Assembly: GCA_012103505.1 (NCBI GenBank) | Contig: WLWP01000001.1 | Location: 1,116,001 to 1,180,000, forward strand | Length of the DNA stretch: 64,000 bases | Source of the DNA: Pseudomonadales bacterium | GTDB taxonomy: Bacteria > Pseudomonadota > Gammaproteobacteria > Pseudomonadales > Azotimanducaceae | Direction of reading: 5' to 3' | Shown: in pieces, positions 42,920 to 51,849 of the stretch | Layout: each line of letters begins with the position of its first letter | Position numbering within the stretch: position 1 is the first letter of the stretch | Program-made: the position numbers and the translations under genes | Notes under the pieces: generated by a model | Database searches by the model: none | Told to the model about the DNA's origin: nothing | What the model saw: the letters and a program-made list of their open reading frames with translations, nothing else

Positions 42920-43288
42920 TTACATTGTGTGGGTATGGCGATCCGACTGGAGCGCACCCGCCAGATAGGTTTCTATCTTGCTACGGGCCATATCGTCGTG
43001 ATCGTTGAACTGGACACCAATTCCTGCAGTTCGATTGCCTTGAGCACCCTTCGGTGTGATCCAGACTACTTTACCGGCGACAGGGATCTTTTCGGCTTCA
43101 TCCATAAGGTTTAGCAGCATGAATACTTCGTCACCGAGCTCATATTCCTTCTTTGTCGGAATGAACAGTCCGCCATTCTTAACGAATGGCATATAAGCTG
43201 CGTAAAGAACAGCCTTATCCTTGATTGCCAGGGATAAAATACCGTTGCGAACGCCTCTTTTACCCGCTGTACTTGCTGTAGCCGACAT
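42920..43288 (-). CDS. pilZ: Type IV pilus assembly protein PilZ
   Basis: This 122-aa PilZ-domain protein is very close to Pseudomonas PilZ: RNGILSLAIKDKAVLYAAYM, KNGGLFIPTKKEYELGDEVF, LLNLMDEAEKIPVAGKVVWI and GNRTAGIGVQF. The c-di-GMP-binding RxxxR motif is missing, as in canonical PilZ, which works through PilB and FimX in twitching motility. Its place between holB and tatD is conserved. No other pilus gene lies in the window. An 83-base gap separates it from holB. Confidence 0.95.
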   Translation of the reverse strand: MSATASTAGKRGVRNGILSLAIKDKAVLYAAYMPFVKNGGLFIPTKKEYELGDEVFMLLNLMDEAEKIPVAGKVVWITPKGAQGNRTAGIGVQFNDHDDMARSKIETYLAGALQSDRHTHTM

Positions 43289-43371
43289 AGAACGAAATCC
43301 AGTTCATCAGACATCAATACTGGTTGTCCAGCAAGAGCCTGTCAATGGACAACAACGGAACTAGATCACAT

Positions 43372-44286
43372 CTAGGACCCTGGGTTACCTGATTTGCGCC
43401 AGCCCTGAGTGAGATCTTCAAGCAATAGCGTTTCGTTGGCAGCATTGCTGGATAGAAGTTGACGCCGAACATCCAAGATTTTCTCACCAATTCTCTGTAG
43501 ACCTTCAGCCGCTGTTTTCCGTTCATCTTCTGGTCCTCGCCCAGATAACGAATCGGCAGTAAGCCTGACTGTGTGCCTATACCAACGCGCTAGGAAGTCT
43601 GTCGTGGTGAGGTCTTCGGCTTTGACAATTTGTCCCAGGGTAGATTGTTGGAGTTGAGCAAGAAGTGCCGTAATTGGCATACTTTCGTTGTCATAGAGAA
43701 GCGGCGCAAATCCAGCATCAGCAAACCGGTCTGAGTCCACAGCGTCGTTCCTTTCTTGTAACCACCGCAAAGCGAGGTTTGCATCAGGCCGAACATTCCA
43801 GCGCTGGCAGCGACTGCGTATTGTCGGCATCAATTTCGCCCAATGTTCGGTAGCGAGCACAATGTGGGTATTACCAGGTGGCTCCTCGAGGGTTTTCAGA
43901 AGCGCATTGGCGGCATTGGCGTTGAGTCGATCAGCGTGCAAAACCAAGGCGACTTTCCTAGGTGCTGACTGGACCGTATGCACTGCAAATTCGTTGATAC
44001 GGCGAATCTGGTCGATTTTTAATACTGCACCTTCCGGCTCTATCCAGCGGACATCCTGGTGAGCAAGCTGGGACGGTATCTGCTCAGGATCTAGTTCCGC
44101 AACAATTTGTACAACGCGTTCGGAGAGCGATGCTAGCCCCCACCCTGTTGGACAGACCAAGGCGATAGCGTTAGGTAACCGGCCCCTCGATAACACATTC
44201 TCGAGCTGATCCAATACCACGACATGCCAAGGCAGTGTCTCTACAAATTTAGACTCTGGATCTACCTCTGGATCTACCTCGGCCAC
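43372..44286 (-). CDS. holB: DNA polymerase III subunit delta'
   Basis: A 304-aa clamp-loader subunit. The AAA+ fold shows IALVCPTGWGLASL (a P-loop lacking the Lys, as expected for non-ATPase delta'), VALVLHADRLNANAANALLK, LEEPPGNTHIVLATE and the Arg-rich MPTIRSRCQRW. The zinc-binding Cys cluster found in many delta' proteins is absent: between IVAELDPEQI and LAHQDVRW there are no cysteines. It starts with GTG 44286 right after the tmk stop. The N-terminal EVDPEVDPES contains a duplicated EVDP from a 12-bp DNA repeat. Confidence 0.92.
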   Translation of the reverse strand: MAEVDPEVDPESKFVETLPWHVVVLDQLENVLSRGRLPNAIALVCPTGWGLASLSERVVQIVAELDPEQIPSQLAHQDVRWIEPEGAVLKIDQIRRINEFAVHTVQSAPRKVALVLHADRLNANAANALLKTLEEPPGNTHIVLATEHWAKLMPTIRSRCQRWNVRPDANLALRWLQERNDAVDSDRFADAGFAPLLYDNESMPITALLAQLQQSTLGQIVKAEDLTTTDFLARWYRHTVRLTADSLSGRGPEDERKTAAEGLQRIGEKILDVRRQLLSSNAANETLLLEDLTQGWRKSGNPGS

Positions 44287-44287
44287 C

Positions 44288-44941
44288 CTAGCTGCCCGAA
44301 CCTTGCACTAGGGCTGAGTCGACATATCTTTCAAATAGCGTGCGGACGCTTGCTTGGACAGCATCAAGCTCAGCGCTGGCATCGATAATATTGATGCGAG
44401 GCTGCTCACGGGCAAGATCGAGATAGCCCTCCCGAACAGCTTTAAAGAATTCGTACTGCTCTCGTTCCAGCCGGTCGTGCTCTCGGTTCGCGATGCGTTC
44501 GGCGCCGATTTCCGGTGACACATCAAAATATAGGGTCAGATCGGGCTCAAGTCCTTCCTGAACCCAATCTCGCAAGGTATCGATGATGCCGCGATCAAGA
44601 CCGCGTGCGGCGCCTTGGTAGGCATAGCTGGCGTCAGTGAAACGATCACAGACTACCCACTCACCATTAGCTAGGCGAGGTTGGATAATGTTTTTTACGT
44701 GCTGTCTTCGAGCAGCAAAGATAAGTAGAAGCTCGGTTAAGTCATCTACTTCCTCGTCCCGCGGCTGTAAAACTATCTCCCTCAAGTCTTCAGCGAGACT
44801 AGTGCCACCCGGCTCCCGGGTGTTGTGGTAGGGGATATTGCGTGCATCCAGAACTTCGTTAAGTACTTGAATGTTCGTGGACTTCCCCGCGCCCTCGGAA
44901 CCTTCAACTGTTACGAATCGTGCTTGTTTTGGAGTAGCCAT
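44288..44941 (-). CDS. tmk: Thymidylate kinase
   Basis: A 217-aa kinase converting dTMP to dTDP. The P-loop is EGSEGAGKSTN, DR and the base-binding section are CDRFTDASYAYQGAARGLD, and the acceptor loop is TREPGGTSLAEDLRE. It follows mltG by three bases and precedes holB by one base, in the conserved mltG-tmk-holB order. Confidence 0.96.
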   Translation of the reverse strand: MATPKQARFVTVEGSEGAGKSTNIQVLNEVLDARNIPYHNTREPGGTSLAEDLREIVLQPRDEEVDDLTELLLIFAARRQHVKNIIQPRLANGEWVVCDRFTDASYAYQGAARGLDRGIIDTLRDWVQEGLEPDLTLYFDVSPEIGAERIANREHDRLEREQYEFFKAVREGYLDLAREQPRINIIDASAELDAVQASVRTLFERYVDSALVQGSGS

Positions 44942-44944
44942 ATC

Positions 44945-45958
44945 CTATTCTGCCCTCAGTTGGTATTTTCGGACAGCTGCGTTGTGCTCTTCAAGCGTTC
45001 TTGAAAATTGACTACCGCCATCACCACGCGCGACAAAATAAACATAGTCACCCGACTCCGGTTGCGCAGCAGCGAGCAATGATGCAATGGATGGAAGTGC
45101 AATAGGTGTTGGGGGTAATCCCTTTACCTTGTAGGTGTTATAGGGGGATTCAATGGCTAAGTCCCTTCTACGCAAATCGCCATCGAAACTCGAACCCAAG
45201 GCATAGATTACGGTTGGGTCCGTTTGGAGTCGCATGTTCAATTCTAGGCGTCGGTGGAAGACCTGACTGATTTGGCGTCGATCTTCGGGTTTACCGGTCT
45301 CTTTTTCTATTATTGATGCCAAGGTTAATAACGCCTCCGGGTTGGCAAGTGGACCTTCGTACCGCTCCTGCCACGAATCAGCCAATGCTTGTGCCATCGC
45401 CTCATGAGCACGGCGTAACATCGCGGCTACAGTCGTACCTCGGGTAAATTGGTACGTGTTAGGTAAGAAGTATCCTTCCGCGAACGGGATAGAGAGACCT
45501 AGATGGTCCGAGATATTTGTTTCGTCAACCCCAAGCGGCAGTCTAATTAGTCGTGGATCGTTGTTGAGTTGAAGTAGCAGTTCACGCAGTGTTATGCCAT
45601 CAACGATAGTCACTTTGTGTTGCACGACCTCACCGCTCACCAGTTTTGTCAAAAGCGCTGTAGGGGTTAAGCCAGGATTGAGTTGGTATTCGCCAGCTTG
45701 TAGGCGATCCGTGTTCCGGGTCAATTCAATGAGGATACGGAAATATGTGGCATGCGAGAGTACACCGAGTTCGCGCAGCTCTGCGATGACATGGTAGGCA
45801 CCGCGTCCTTTCTGTAACTCATAGGTAATTGGTATCAAGACTGGCAGCGGTTGCTGACGCCATTGGCTGTATTGCCAAATAGTCACAACAAGACCTAGAA
45901 CGACAACGCTCAAGGTAGCGAGCGCAAGCTTTGTGAATGGCGTAAGTACGGTGGTCAA
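44945..45958 (-). CDS. mltG: Endolytic murein transglycosylase MltG
   Basis: A 337-aa inner-membrane protein cleaving nascent glycan strands. The N-terminal anchor is residues 10-30 (LALATLSVVVLGLVVTIW). A LysM-like part follows (LQKGRGAYHVIAELRELG). The YceG domain has the catalytic Glu in LLTLASIIEKETGKPEDR, and the signature LNMRLQTDPTVIYALG and SPYNTYKVKGLPPTPI. pabC, usually encoded between fabF and mltG, is missing; only 12 bases lie between them here. Confidence 0.95.
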   Translation of the reverse strand: MTTVLTPFTKLALATLSVVVLGLVVTIWQYSQWRQQPLPVLIPITYELQKGRGAYHVIAELRELGVLSHATYFRILIELTRNTDRLQAGEYQLNPGLTPTALLTKLVSGEVVQHKVTIVDGITLRELLLQLNNDPRLIRLPLGVDETNISDHLGLSIPFAEGYFLPNTYQFTRGTTVAAMLRRAHEAMAQALADSWQERYEGPLANPEALLTLASIIEKETGKPEDRRQISQVFHRRLELNMRLQTDPTVIYALGSSFDGDLRRRDLAIESPYNTYKVKGLPPTPIALPSIASLLAAAQPESGDYVYFVARGDGGSQFSRTLEEHNAAVRKYQLRAE

Positions 45959-45970
45959 CCGAACCGACTG

Positions 45971-47206
45971 TTAAACGGTACCGAAGATAAGGGTTCCGTT
46001 GGTCCCACCGAAGCCGAATGAATTGCTCGCGGCAGAGCGTATCGAAACATCCCGAGCTTCATTAGGGACATAGTCCAAATCGCATTCCGGGCTGGGATCG
46101 TGCAGATTTATCGTTGGTGCGATTTTTTGGTCACGGAGGCTCAAGATGGTGAAGATCGCCTCGACTGATCCTGCCGCGCCGAGTAAGTGGCCGATCATCG
46201 ATTTCGTTGAACTGACAAGCACATCTGGATTGTCCCCAAATACCGACTTCACACCCTTGGTTTCTGCAACATCGCCCAGTGGCGTGGATGTCCCGTGTGC
46301 GTTGAGATAACCGACCTCTTCTGGGTTGAGTTGCGCGTCCTTCAGGGCATTACGCATTGCGCACGCACCACCTTCGCCGTTCTCAGCCGGTCCGGTGATA
46401 TGGAATGCATCCGCACTCATGCCGAAACCTTGGACTTCGGCATAGATGTCAGCGCCGCGCGCTTTTGCCCGCTCGTACTCTTCTAGTACGAGCACACCCG
46501 CACCATCACCGAGGACAAAGCCATCTCTGTTTTCGTCCCAAGGTCGGCTAGCAAGCTCGGGTTCGTCATTACGCGTCGAGAGTGCCTTCATTGAGTGGAA
46601 AGCAGCAACAGTTATCGGCGAAGTTGCATATTCACTGCCACCCACGACCATCACATCTGCTTCGCCGTATTGAATCATCCGGGTGCCAAAACCGATGTTG
46701 TGTGTTCCAGTTGTACATGCCGTCACAACGGCAATGTTCGGACCCTTGAAGCCGAAGCGGATCGACAAATTACCTGCAATCATATTGATGACAGAACCTG
46801 GCACGAAAAAGGGTGAGACTCGTCGCGGGCCGCTGTTAACAAGCGTTGAGTGGGTATCCTCGATCAGGTTTATGCCACCAATACCTGAACCGATGGCAAT
46901 ACCGATGCGATCTGCATCATCAGGGTGCTCTTCTAGGCCTGCATCGCCAATGGCTTGAATACCCGCTGCCATGCCCAATTGGATGAAGGGATCAAGGCGT
47001 CGAGCTTCTTTGGCGGTCATGTACTCTGTAACGTCAAAATCTTTGACTGGCGCGCAGATTTTTACACCAAAGTTTTCGGTGTCGAAGTATTCGTTGTAGC
47101 CGACCCCACTTGTGCCAGCCAACGCCGCAGACCAAGAACTGGCCACGGTGTTGCCCAGGGGCGAAATCATCCCGATGCCAGTTACGACAACCCTTCTTCT
47201 ACTCAT
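45971..47206 (-). CDS. fabF: 3-oxoacyl-ACP synthase II
   Basis: A 411-aa condensing enzyme elongating acyl-ACP with malonyl-ACP. The active Cys is in [12 protein letters not shown], the two His are in [13 protein letters not shown] and [11 protein letters not shown], and the gatekeeper C-terminus is [13 protein letters not shown]. The start is at ATG 47206. Unlike the other genes in this run it is separated from its upstream neighbour acpP by 208 bases containing a terminator-like hairpin, so its expression is probably lower than that of acpP. Confidence 0.96.
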   Translation of the reverse strand: MSRRRVVVTGIGMISPLGNTVASSWSAALAGTSGVGYNEYFDTENFGVKICAPVKDFDVTEYMTAKEARRLDPFIQLGMAAGIQAIGDAGLEEHPDDADRIGIAIGSGIGGINLIEDTHSTLVNSGPRRVSPFFVPGSVINMIAGNLSIRFGFKGPNIAVVTACTTGTHNIGFGTRMIQYGEADVMVVGGSEYATSPITVAAFHSMKALSTRNDEPELASRPWDENRDGFVLGDGAGVLVLEEYERAKARGADIYAEVQGFGMSADAFHITGPAENGEGGACAMRNALKDAQLNPEEVGYLNAHGTSTPLGDVAETKGVKSVFGDNPDVLVSSTKSMIGHLLGAAGSVEAIFTILSLRDQKIAPTINLHDPSPECDLDYVPNEARDVSIRSAASNSFGFGGTNGTLIFGTV

Positions 47207-47365
47207 GTCCCTTCTTAACCACCTTCAAGCTGTTCAACAACGATACCTTCTTGGCGCTGTCAGTCCAACTTTCGACTAACATTACGCCTCTCTGCACGCA
47301 CCATACATCACAAGACAATGGCAATGGGCCAGCTGTGCCGGGGTCCAAGCGCGTACAGAAAGACA

Positions 47366-47389
47366 AACCGGACCTTGGAAGGTCCGGTT
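47366..47389 (-). terminator. Attenuator/terminator between acpP and fabF
   Basis: An 11-bp inverted repeat (AACCGGACCTT / AAGGTCCGGTT, effectively a 9-bp stem with a 6-base loop) lies 25 bases after the acpP stop. In the minus-strand sense it is followed by TGTCTTTC, a moderately T-rich tract. Partial termination would let acpP, needed in large amounts, be made in excess over fabF and the genes beyond. Confidence 0.65.
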
Positions 47390-47414
47390 GTACAAGGTTC
47401 AGCTCTAAAGTTGA

Positions 47415-47648
47415 CTACTGGTGGGCTAGGACGTAGTCGATGGCTTCTTTAACTGTGGTTATCTTCTCAGCTTCTTCATCAGGAATTTCGGTTTCGAATT
47501 CCTCTTCCAAAGCCATGACAAGTTCCACGGTATCTAAAGAGTCAGCGCCTAGGTCTTCAACAAACGAAGCGTAACTATTCACTTCGTCTTCTTTGACGCC
47601 AAGTTGTTCACATATAAGTTTTTTTACTCGTTCTTCAACACTGCTCAT
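47415..47648 (-). CDS. acpP: Acyl carrier protein
   Basis: A 77-aa acidic carrier. ATG 47648 ([13 protein letters not shown]) is the family start; the TTG 18 bases upstream is not needed. The phosphopantetheine Ser lies in [18 protein letters not shown]. It is preceded by GGGAGA. It carries fatty-acid intermediates for FabD, FabG and FabF encoded around it. A hairpin follows the gene. Confidence 0.97.
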   Translation of the reverse strand: MSSVEERVKKLICEQLGVKEDEVNSYASFVEDLGADSLDTVELVMALEEEFETEIPDEEAEKITTVKEAIDYVLAHQ

Positions 47649-47731
47649 GCTAAAGAGATCTCCCAAAACAGTTCATGGGTGCAGGGCGAGCGCATTCTAT
47701 AGAGGCGTTTTCTGTAACGCAAGCTAGCAAT

Positions 47732-48460
47732 TCAAGCTGCATACATACCTCCGTTTACTTGTATGGTCTGCCCCGTTATGTACTCCGCCTCGTCGCTGAC
47801 AAGGAATGCCACAGCACCGGCGATATCTTCGGGTTGACCCATACGCCCCGCCGGAATACGCGCCAACATAGCGGTCTTCTGCTCGTCGTTTAATTCTTCG
47901 GTCATGTCCGTGGCAACAAATCCTGGTGCCACAGTGTTGACAGTTATGTTACGAGAGGCGACCTCGAGCGCTAACGACCGACTAAAGCCTTCGATTGCTG
48001 ATTTGCTCGCGACATAATTCGCTTGGCCTGGGTTTCCCATTCTACCAACGACAGAGCCCACATTGACGATTCTGCCCCAGCGGGCCTTGATCATACCGCG
48101 CAATAACCCTTTTGTTACTCGGAACAATCCGTTTACGTTTGTATTAATTACGTTGGACCATTCATCTTCGCTCATGCGTAGCATCAGGTTGTCTTTGGTA
48201 ATCCCAGCATTGTTAACAAGAACTACCGGTGGGTTTTCGACTATGCCAGCCACAGCTTCTATCGCTTGGCTAACTGATTCAGCGTCAGCGACATCAAGCA
48301 CAATGCCGCGCCCTGCACTACCCAACGCCGTGGTGATCGCTTCTGCACCGCTTTGAGAGGTTGCAGTTCCGATGACGAAGTAGCCGGAAGAAGATAGTTT
48401 TGCTGCAATCGCCGCCCCTATCCCGCGCGTCGCACCGGTCACGAATGCAGTCTTATCCAT
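47732..48460 (-). CDS. fabG: 3-oxoacyl-ACP reductase
   Basis: A 242-aa SDR reducing 3-oxoacyl-ACP with NADPH. TGATRGIG binds the cofactor, then NNAG, the Ser in VNVGSVVG, YVASKSAIEGF with Tyr and Lys, and the C-terminal YITGQTIQVNGGMYA. ATG 48460 (MDKTAFVTG) is preferred to the GTG five codons upstream. It overlaps the fabD stop by eight bases, so the two are translationally coupled. It is distinct from the SDR at 3255. Confidence 0.95.
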   Translation of the reverse strand: MDKTAFVTGATRGIGAAIAAKLSSSGYFVIGTATSQSGAEAITTALGSAGRGIVLDVADAESVSQAIEAVAGIVENPPVVLVNNAGITKDNLMLRMSEDEWSNVINTNVNGLFRVTKGLLRGMIKARWGRIVNVGSVVGRMGNPGQANYVASKSAIEGFSRSLALEVASRNITVNTVAPGFVATDMTEELNDEQKTAMLARIPAGRMGQPEDIAGAVAFLVSDEAEYITGQTIQVNGGMYAA

Positions 48461-49373
48461 TGTTGATCGCTTCACTTATGCCTTTCGGTGTCGCAAGGCT
48501 TTGCGTTGGCGTCGCTTTGGAGATTCTCCGGATTAGACCAGCCAAGACGCTGCCTGGACCAGCTTCGACAAACCGACCGACACCTGCCGAGACCATTGTC
48601 TGCACACAACTGGACCAGAGGACTGGTTCTGCAATTTGTGCAAGTAAGCTCGCTTTAAGTTCGTCCAAGTTCGCTGGTACTGAGGCGTTCACGTTTTGTA
48701 CGATTGGAATGGCGGGCATCCGTAGATCGATTGCATTAAGGGCTTCGGCAAATTCATCCTTGGTGGCCGCCATTAGCGGTGAATGAAATGGTCCGCTGAC
48801 GTCCAGTATTACGGCACGCTTAGCTCCTGCCGCTTTGCAGGCATCTGCAGCCTCTGCCACAGCTTGGGTTGCCCCAGCAACGACGACCTGACCGGGTGCG
48901 TTAAAGTTCGCTGCTACAACGACGCCATCTACTTTGGCGCAGCATTCCTTAACTTCTTCATCGTCGAGTCCTATTACCGCAGCCATGCCGCCTTGACCTC
49001 TGGGTACAGCTTTTTCCATCAGCTCGCCGCGGAGTCTGACAAGCTTCACCGCAGCTTCGAAATCTATACTCTCGGCGGCGACTAAGGCTGAATATTCACC
49101 TAAGCTGTGACCGGCAACATAGTCGGCGCTGCCGCCTTGAGACCGCCATACGTCCCATACAGCAGCACTAGCCGTGAGAAGCAGTGGTTGTGTGTTTTGG
49201 GTTGCCGAAAGATCCTCGGCGGGACCACCTTGCACCATCGCCCAGGTATCGAAACCTAGAGCATCGGAAGCTTGACTGAATTTTTCTACGACCGATGGGT
49301 ACGTTTCAGCCAACTCTGCCAACATACCAACACTTTGGGCACCTTGGCCGGGAAAGACTGCACCTAGACTCAT
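48453..49373 (-). CDS. fabD: Malonyl-CoA:ACP transacylase
   Basis: A 306-aa enzyme loading malonate on [14 protein letters not shown] starts the fold, the catalytic Ser is in [14 protein letters not shown], the His is in [11 protein letters not shown], and the substrate Arg is in [10 protein letters not shown]. Its ATG overlaps the TGA of rpmF (ATGA). In many gammaproteobacteria plsX and often fabH separate rpmF from fabD; here neither is present. Confidence 0.96.
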   Translation of the reverse strand: MSLGAVFPGQGAQSVGMLAELAETYPSVVEKFSQASDALGFDTWAMVQGGPAEDLSATQNTQPLLLTASAAVWDVWRSQGGSADYVAGHSLGEYSALVAAESIDFEAAVKLVRLRGELMEKAVPRGQGGMAAVIGLDDEEVKECCAKVDGVVVAANFNAPGQVVVAGATQAVAEAADACKAAGAKRAVILDVSGPFHSPLMAATKDEFAEALNAIDLRMPAIPIVQNVNASVPANLDELKASLLAQIAEPVLWSSCVQTMVSAGVGRFVEAGPGSVLAGLIRRISKATPTQSLATPKGISEAINNG

Positions 49374-49546
49374 TCTTTGTCTGCGACTACCTGGCGGCCT
49401 CGATAGTAGCCGTCTGCTGTCACGTGATGTCGACGATGAGTTTCGCCAGTCGTGCCATCAACAGATAGCTGTGGTCCCTTTAGCGAATCGTGAGATCGGC
49501 GCTGACCGCGTCGTGACCGAGTCACTTTGCTTTTCTGAACAGCCAT
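49370..49546 (-). CDS. rpmF: 50S ribosomal protein L32
   Basis: A 58-codon gene. The translation starts [20 protein letters not shown] and contains [17 protein letters not shown], the typical bL32 pattern. ATG 49546 has TTAGGAGA seven bases upstream. The gene ends in TGA overlapping the fabD ATG by four bases. Zinc-binding cysteines seen in some L32 proteins are absent, as in other gammaproteobacterial L32. Its position after yceD is conserved. Confidence 0.95.
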   Translation of the reverse strand: MAVQKSKVTRSRRGQRRSHDSLKGPQLSVDGTTGETHRRHHVTADGYYRGRQVVADKE

Positions 49547-49574
49547 TTTGTCTCCTAATAAACTGTCTAACTAA

Positions 49575-49606
49575 TTCGTTCTTCTAACTATTCGTTCTTC
49601 TAACTA
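49575..49606. repeat. 16-bp perfect tandem duplication at the yceD stop codon
   Basis: TTCGTTCTTCTAACTA occurs at 49575-49590 and again at 49591-49606. The copy nearer yceD contains its stop codon (49600-49602), so the second copy is a duplicated gene end in the yceD-rpmF spacer. Confidence 0.85.
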
Positions 49607-50148
49607 TCGGTGAGTCCGTCTTTCAACATCGCAAGAGATGCAAACGGACTCTCAATTGTTTTCTCTTCGTCGCCAACGTCTTTGTAAACTCTCGCTGGTC
49701 GCTGCGGACATTTCGTGTCTTCGCAAATTTGGTGTGGCAGGCTAAGCAATAGCTCATCCTCAATGAGTCGAACCGCATCAAAATCGCGTCCGACAACCAT
49801 CACTTCTTGCGGCTCGTCCACTTCAGTGATCCGTTCCAGCCAACCCATCGCTTCTTTCTCATCCTGAGCCAATAGCGCTTCATAGGACGAGCAGAGCTTT
49901 ATAGCCTTGGGTTCTAAGCACCACTGGCAAGCCATAGTAACTTCTGATTCGACTCGAGTGTCCACCTTGGGACAACCATCGCCGGTAAAAGAAAAAAGGT
50001 AGCTCGCATGCGTTTCACCAACGGCGATTGCTTCTTGCGCCAATCGCATCAAGTCGCTTGGTGGTACAGTTCGGTTGACGCTCGCCTCTGCTTTCGCCAA
50101 CTCTTTATATTTGCGAGGATTCCGTGTCGCCATAGCGGCGGCAATCAT
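49600..50148 (-). CDS. yceD: YceD family protein (DUF177)
   Basis: A 182-aa protein of the YceD/DUF177 family, linked to ribosomal RNA metabolism by its constant position before rpmF. The conserved parts are ACQWCLEP, a middle acidic strand region, IEDELLLSLP and a cysteine pair in ICEDTKCPQRP. The Cys pairs may bind zinc. The start may be 50148 or the ATG 15 bases downstream (MATRNPRKY); neither has a strong ribosome-binding site. It is divergent from maf across 73 bases. Confidence 0.9.
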   Translation of the reverse strand: MIAAAMATRNPRKYKELAKAEASVNRTVPPSDLMRLAQEAIAVGETHASYLFSFTGDGCPKVDTRVESEVTMACQWCLEPKAIKLCSSYEALLAQDEKEAMGWLERITEVDEPQEVMVVGRDFDAVRLIEDELLLSLPHQICEDTKCPQRPARVYKDVGDEEKTIESPFASLAMLKDGLTDS

Positions 50149-50221
50149 AGGGATGCACCCGTGCTATGTAAAGCCGCTCAACCCCCTGAATCTTAAGTTA
50201 TTTCTAAACGGATCCGTGCCT

Positions 50222-50824
50222 ATGAGTGCTACCTTATCACCGCCCCCTCTTGTTCTTGCTTCTCAGTCACCTTATCGGGCCAAAGCGCTGAACGATCTTG
50301 GGTTTTCATTTACACAAATTGCGCCAGAAATTGACGAGCGAGCCGCAAACGAGCGTGACAGTGAAAAATTGAGCCTCCAGTTAGCGCAGACTAAGTGTCA
50401 GAAGGTGAGGTCAATCGCGCCCGATGCTGTCGTTATAGGCTGCGATCAGGTCGGTGAATGCAAGGGGGTGCAATTGACCAAGCCGCAAACTTCAGAGCGG
50501 GCTATAGAGCAATTACACCTCTGCCAAGGAAACGTGGCTAACTTCTATACCAGTATTGCTGTTGCCGTGCCGGGTACGCCCCCTCTCCACGGCCGCTGCG
50601 TGCATACTCAGTTGAAGTTTAGGTCCTTGTCGACCAGCGAAATCGAACGCTACGTGGCACTTGATCAGCCACTCGACTGTGCAGGCGCGTTCAAAGTGGA
50701 GAGTCTTGGGATTCTGCTCTTTGATGAAGTGCGTTCAGAAGACCCCTCGGCGCTCATTGGGCTACCCATAATCGCCCTGAGCACCTTCCTCCGCGAGGCC
50801 GGTATCGATCCCCTAAATACCTAG
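50222..50824 (+). CDS. yceF: Maf-family nucleotide pyrophosphatase YceF (m7GTP-type)
   Basis: A 200-aa protein. ATG 50222 is chosen; the frame extends to 50075 only by overlapping yceD antisense. Motifs are LASQSPYRAKAL, PEIDERAANE, AVVIGCDQVGECKG, FKVESLGILLFDEV and the ending ALIGLPIIAL, closer to YceF than to YhdE of E. coli. It hydrolyses modified nucleoside triphosphates. It is on the plus strand between two minus-strand operons, with its stop eight bases from the convergent rluC stop. Confidence 0.9.
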   Translation: MSATLSPPPLVLASQSPYRAKALNDLGFSFTQIAPEIDERAANERDSEKLSLQLAQTKCQKVRSIAPDAVVIGCDQVGECKGVQLTKPQTSERAIEQLHLCQGNVANFYTSIAVAVPGTPPLHGRCVHTQLKFRSLSTSEIERYVALDQPLDCAGAFKVESLGILLFDEVRSEDPSALIGLPIIALSTFLREAGIDPLNT

Positions 50825-50831
50825 AAATTGT

Positions 50832-51749
50832 TCACTCTGGCTTTTGAGGCGCAGTCGCGGGCTCATGAATTTGCCAATAGTCTGAGAGACGAGCCGGTAT
50901 CGGAGCAGTTAGTTTCAAGGCGTCACCCGCATAAGGAATGTGTAACTTGCTCGCATGAAGCATTAAAAGGACATCCGGGTTTGCATCACGATCGTATTTA
51001 TCGTCTCCGACGACAGGACAACCGGAGGTAGCGGTATGGACTCTGATTTGGTGGGTTCGGCCCGTGTGGAGGCGAGCCTGTAGCCATGTATGCTCGCCAC
51101 CGCTTTGTATTATCTGAAAATCGGTTCTGGCTGATTGCCCTTCCGCTGCCACTTTGACCCGGCGTTCTCCCCAACTCGTTTCATAACGAAGTAACGGCTT
51201 GGAGACGGTATGGGTGTTTTGCGGCCATAATCCGCGCACGATGAGTTGGTAAATTTTTTTCACACGACGTTCTCTGAATTCTGCCTGCATTGCTTTTAAA
51301 GCGGATGGTTTCTTCGCGAGCATGAGACAACCCGATGTCTCCCTGTCGAGGCGATGAACCAGTTCCAAGCGCGGATTCTCCATCGCCAGACGTAGCTGTT
51401 CGACAATGCCACTTGCGATGGCGCTACCGCCATGCACCGCAATGCCTGCCGGTTTGTTGAGGACAAGGAGCTGTTCATCCTCAAATATAATCTGTTCGAG
51501 TAGCTGCAGTTGGACATTTGGCGCGGGTCGGATTGGCGTTTTTTCAGTCGTGCGAATTGGTGGAATCCGGACTTTGTCACCCATGGCAAGACGCTGCTTT
51601 GGTTTGGCTCGGCCGCTATTGACACGTACTTCACCGCTACGGATTACTTTGTAGACATGTTGACGCGGGACGCCTTTGAGTTCCCGCATGAGAAAGTTAT
51701 CGAGTCGTTGCCCAACATCAGCCTCACTAACGACAATGTGCTTAACCAA
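50832..51749 (-). CDS. rluC: 23S rRNA pseudouridine synthase RluC
   Basis: A 305-aa enzyme with an N-terminal S4 RNA-binding domain (RLDNFLMRELKGVPRQHVYK through RVNSGRAKP). The catalytic domain has the Asp in LVHRLDRETSGCLML, plus LLRYETSWGERRVKV, ARLHTGRTHQIRVH and VVGDDKYD. The RluC rather than RluD assignment rests on its position divergent from rne, the conserved E. coli and Pseudomonas arrangement. Confidence 0.94.
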   Translation of the reverse strand: MVKHIVVSEADVGQRLDNFLMRELKGVPRQHVYKVIRSGEVRVNSGRAKPKQRLAMGDKVRIPPIRTTEKTPIRPAPNVQLQLLEQIIFEDEQLLVLNKPAGIAVHGGSAIASGIVEQLRLAMENPRLELVHRLDRETSGCLMLAKKPSALKAMQAEFRERRVKKIYQLIVRGLWPQNTHTVSKPLLRYETSWGERRVKVAAEGQSARTDFQIIQSGGEHTWLQARLHTGRTHQIRVHTATSGCPVVGDDKYDRDANPDVLLMLHASKLHIPYAGDALKLTAPIPARLSDYWQIHEPATAPQKPE

Positions 51750-51819
51750 CGGAAGAAAAAACTAAACGTTTGAAGGAGTTATGTTTCACTGTTAACATCG
51801 GGCGGCATTTTAGGGATAG

Positions 51820-51849
51820 CTGACCAGAATTGCATTTGGAAGCTATACT
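51820..51849 (+). promoter_or_regulatory. Candidate rne promoter
   Basis: CTGACC (51820-51825) and TATACT (51844-51849) are separated by 18 bases. The -10 is near consensus, the -35 matches four of six. Transcription from about 51857 would give a leader of roughly 670 nt before the rne ATG. Confidence 0.45.
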
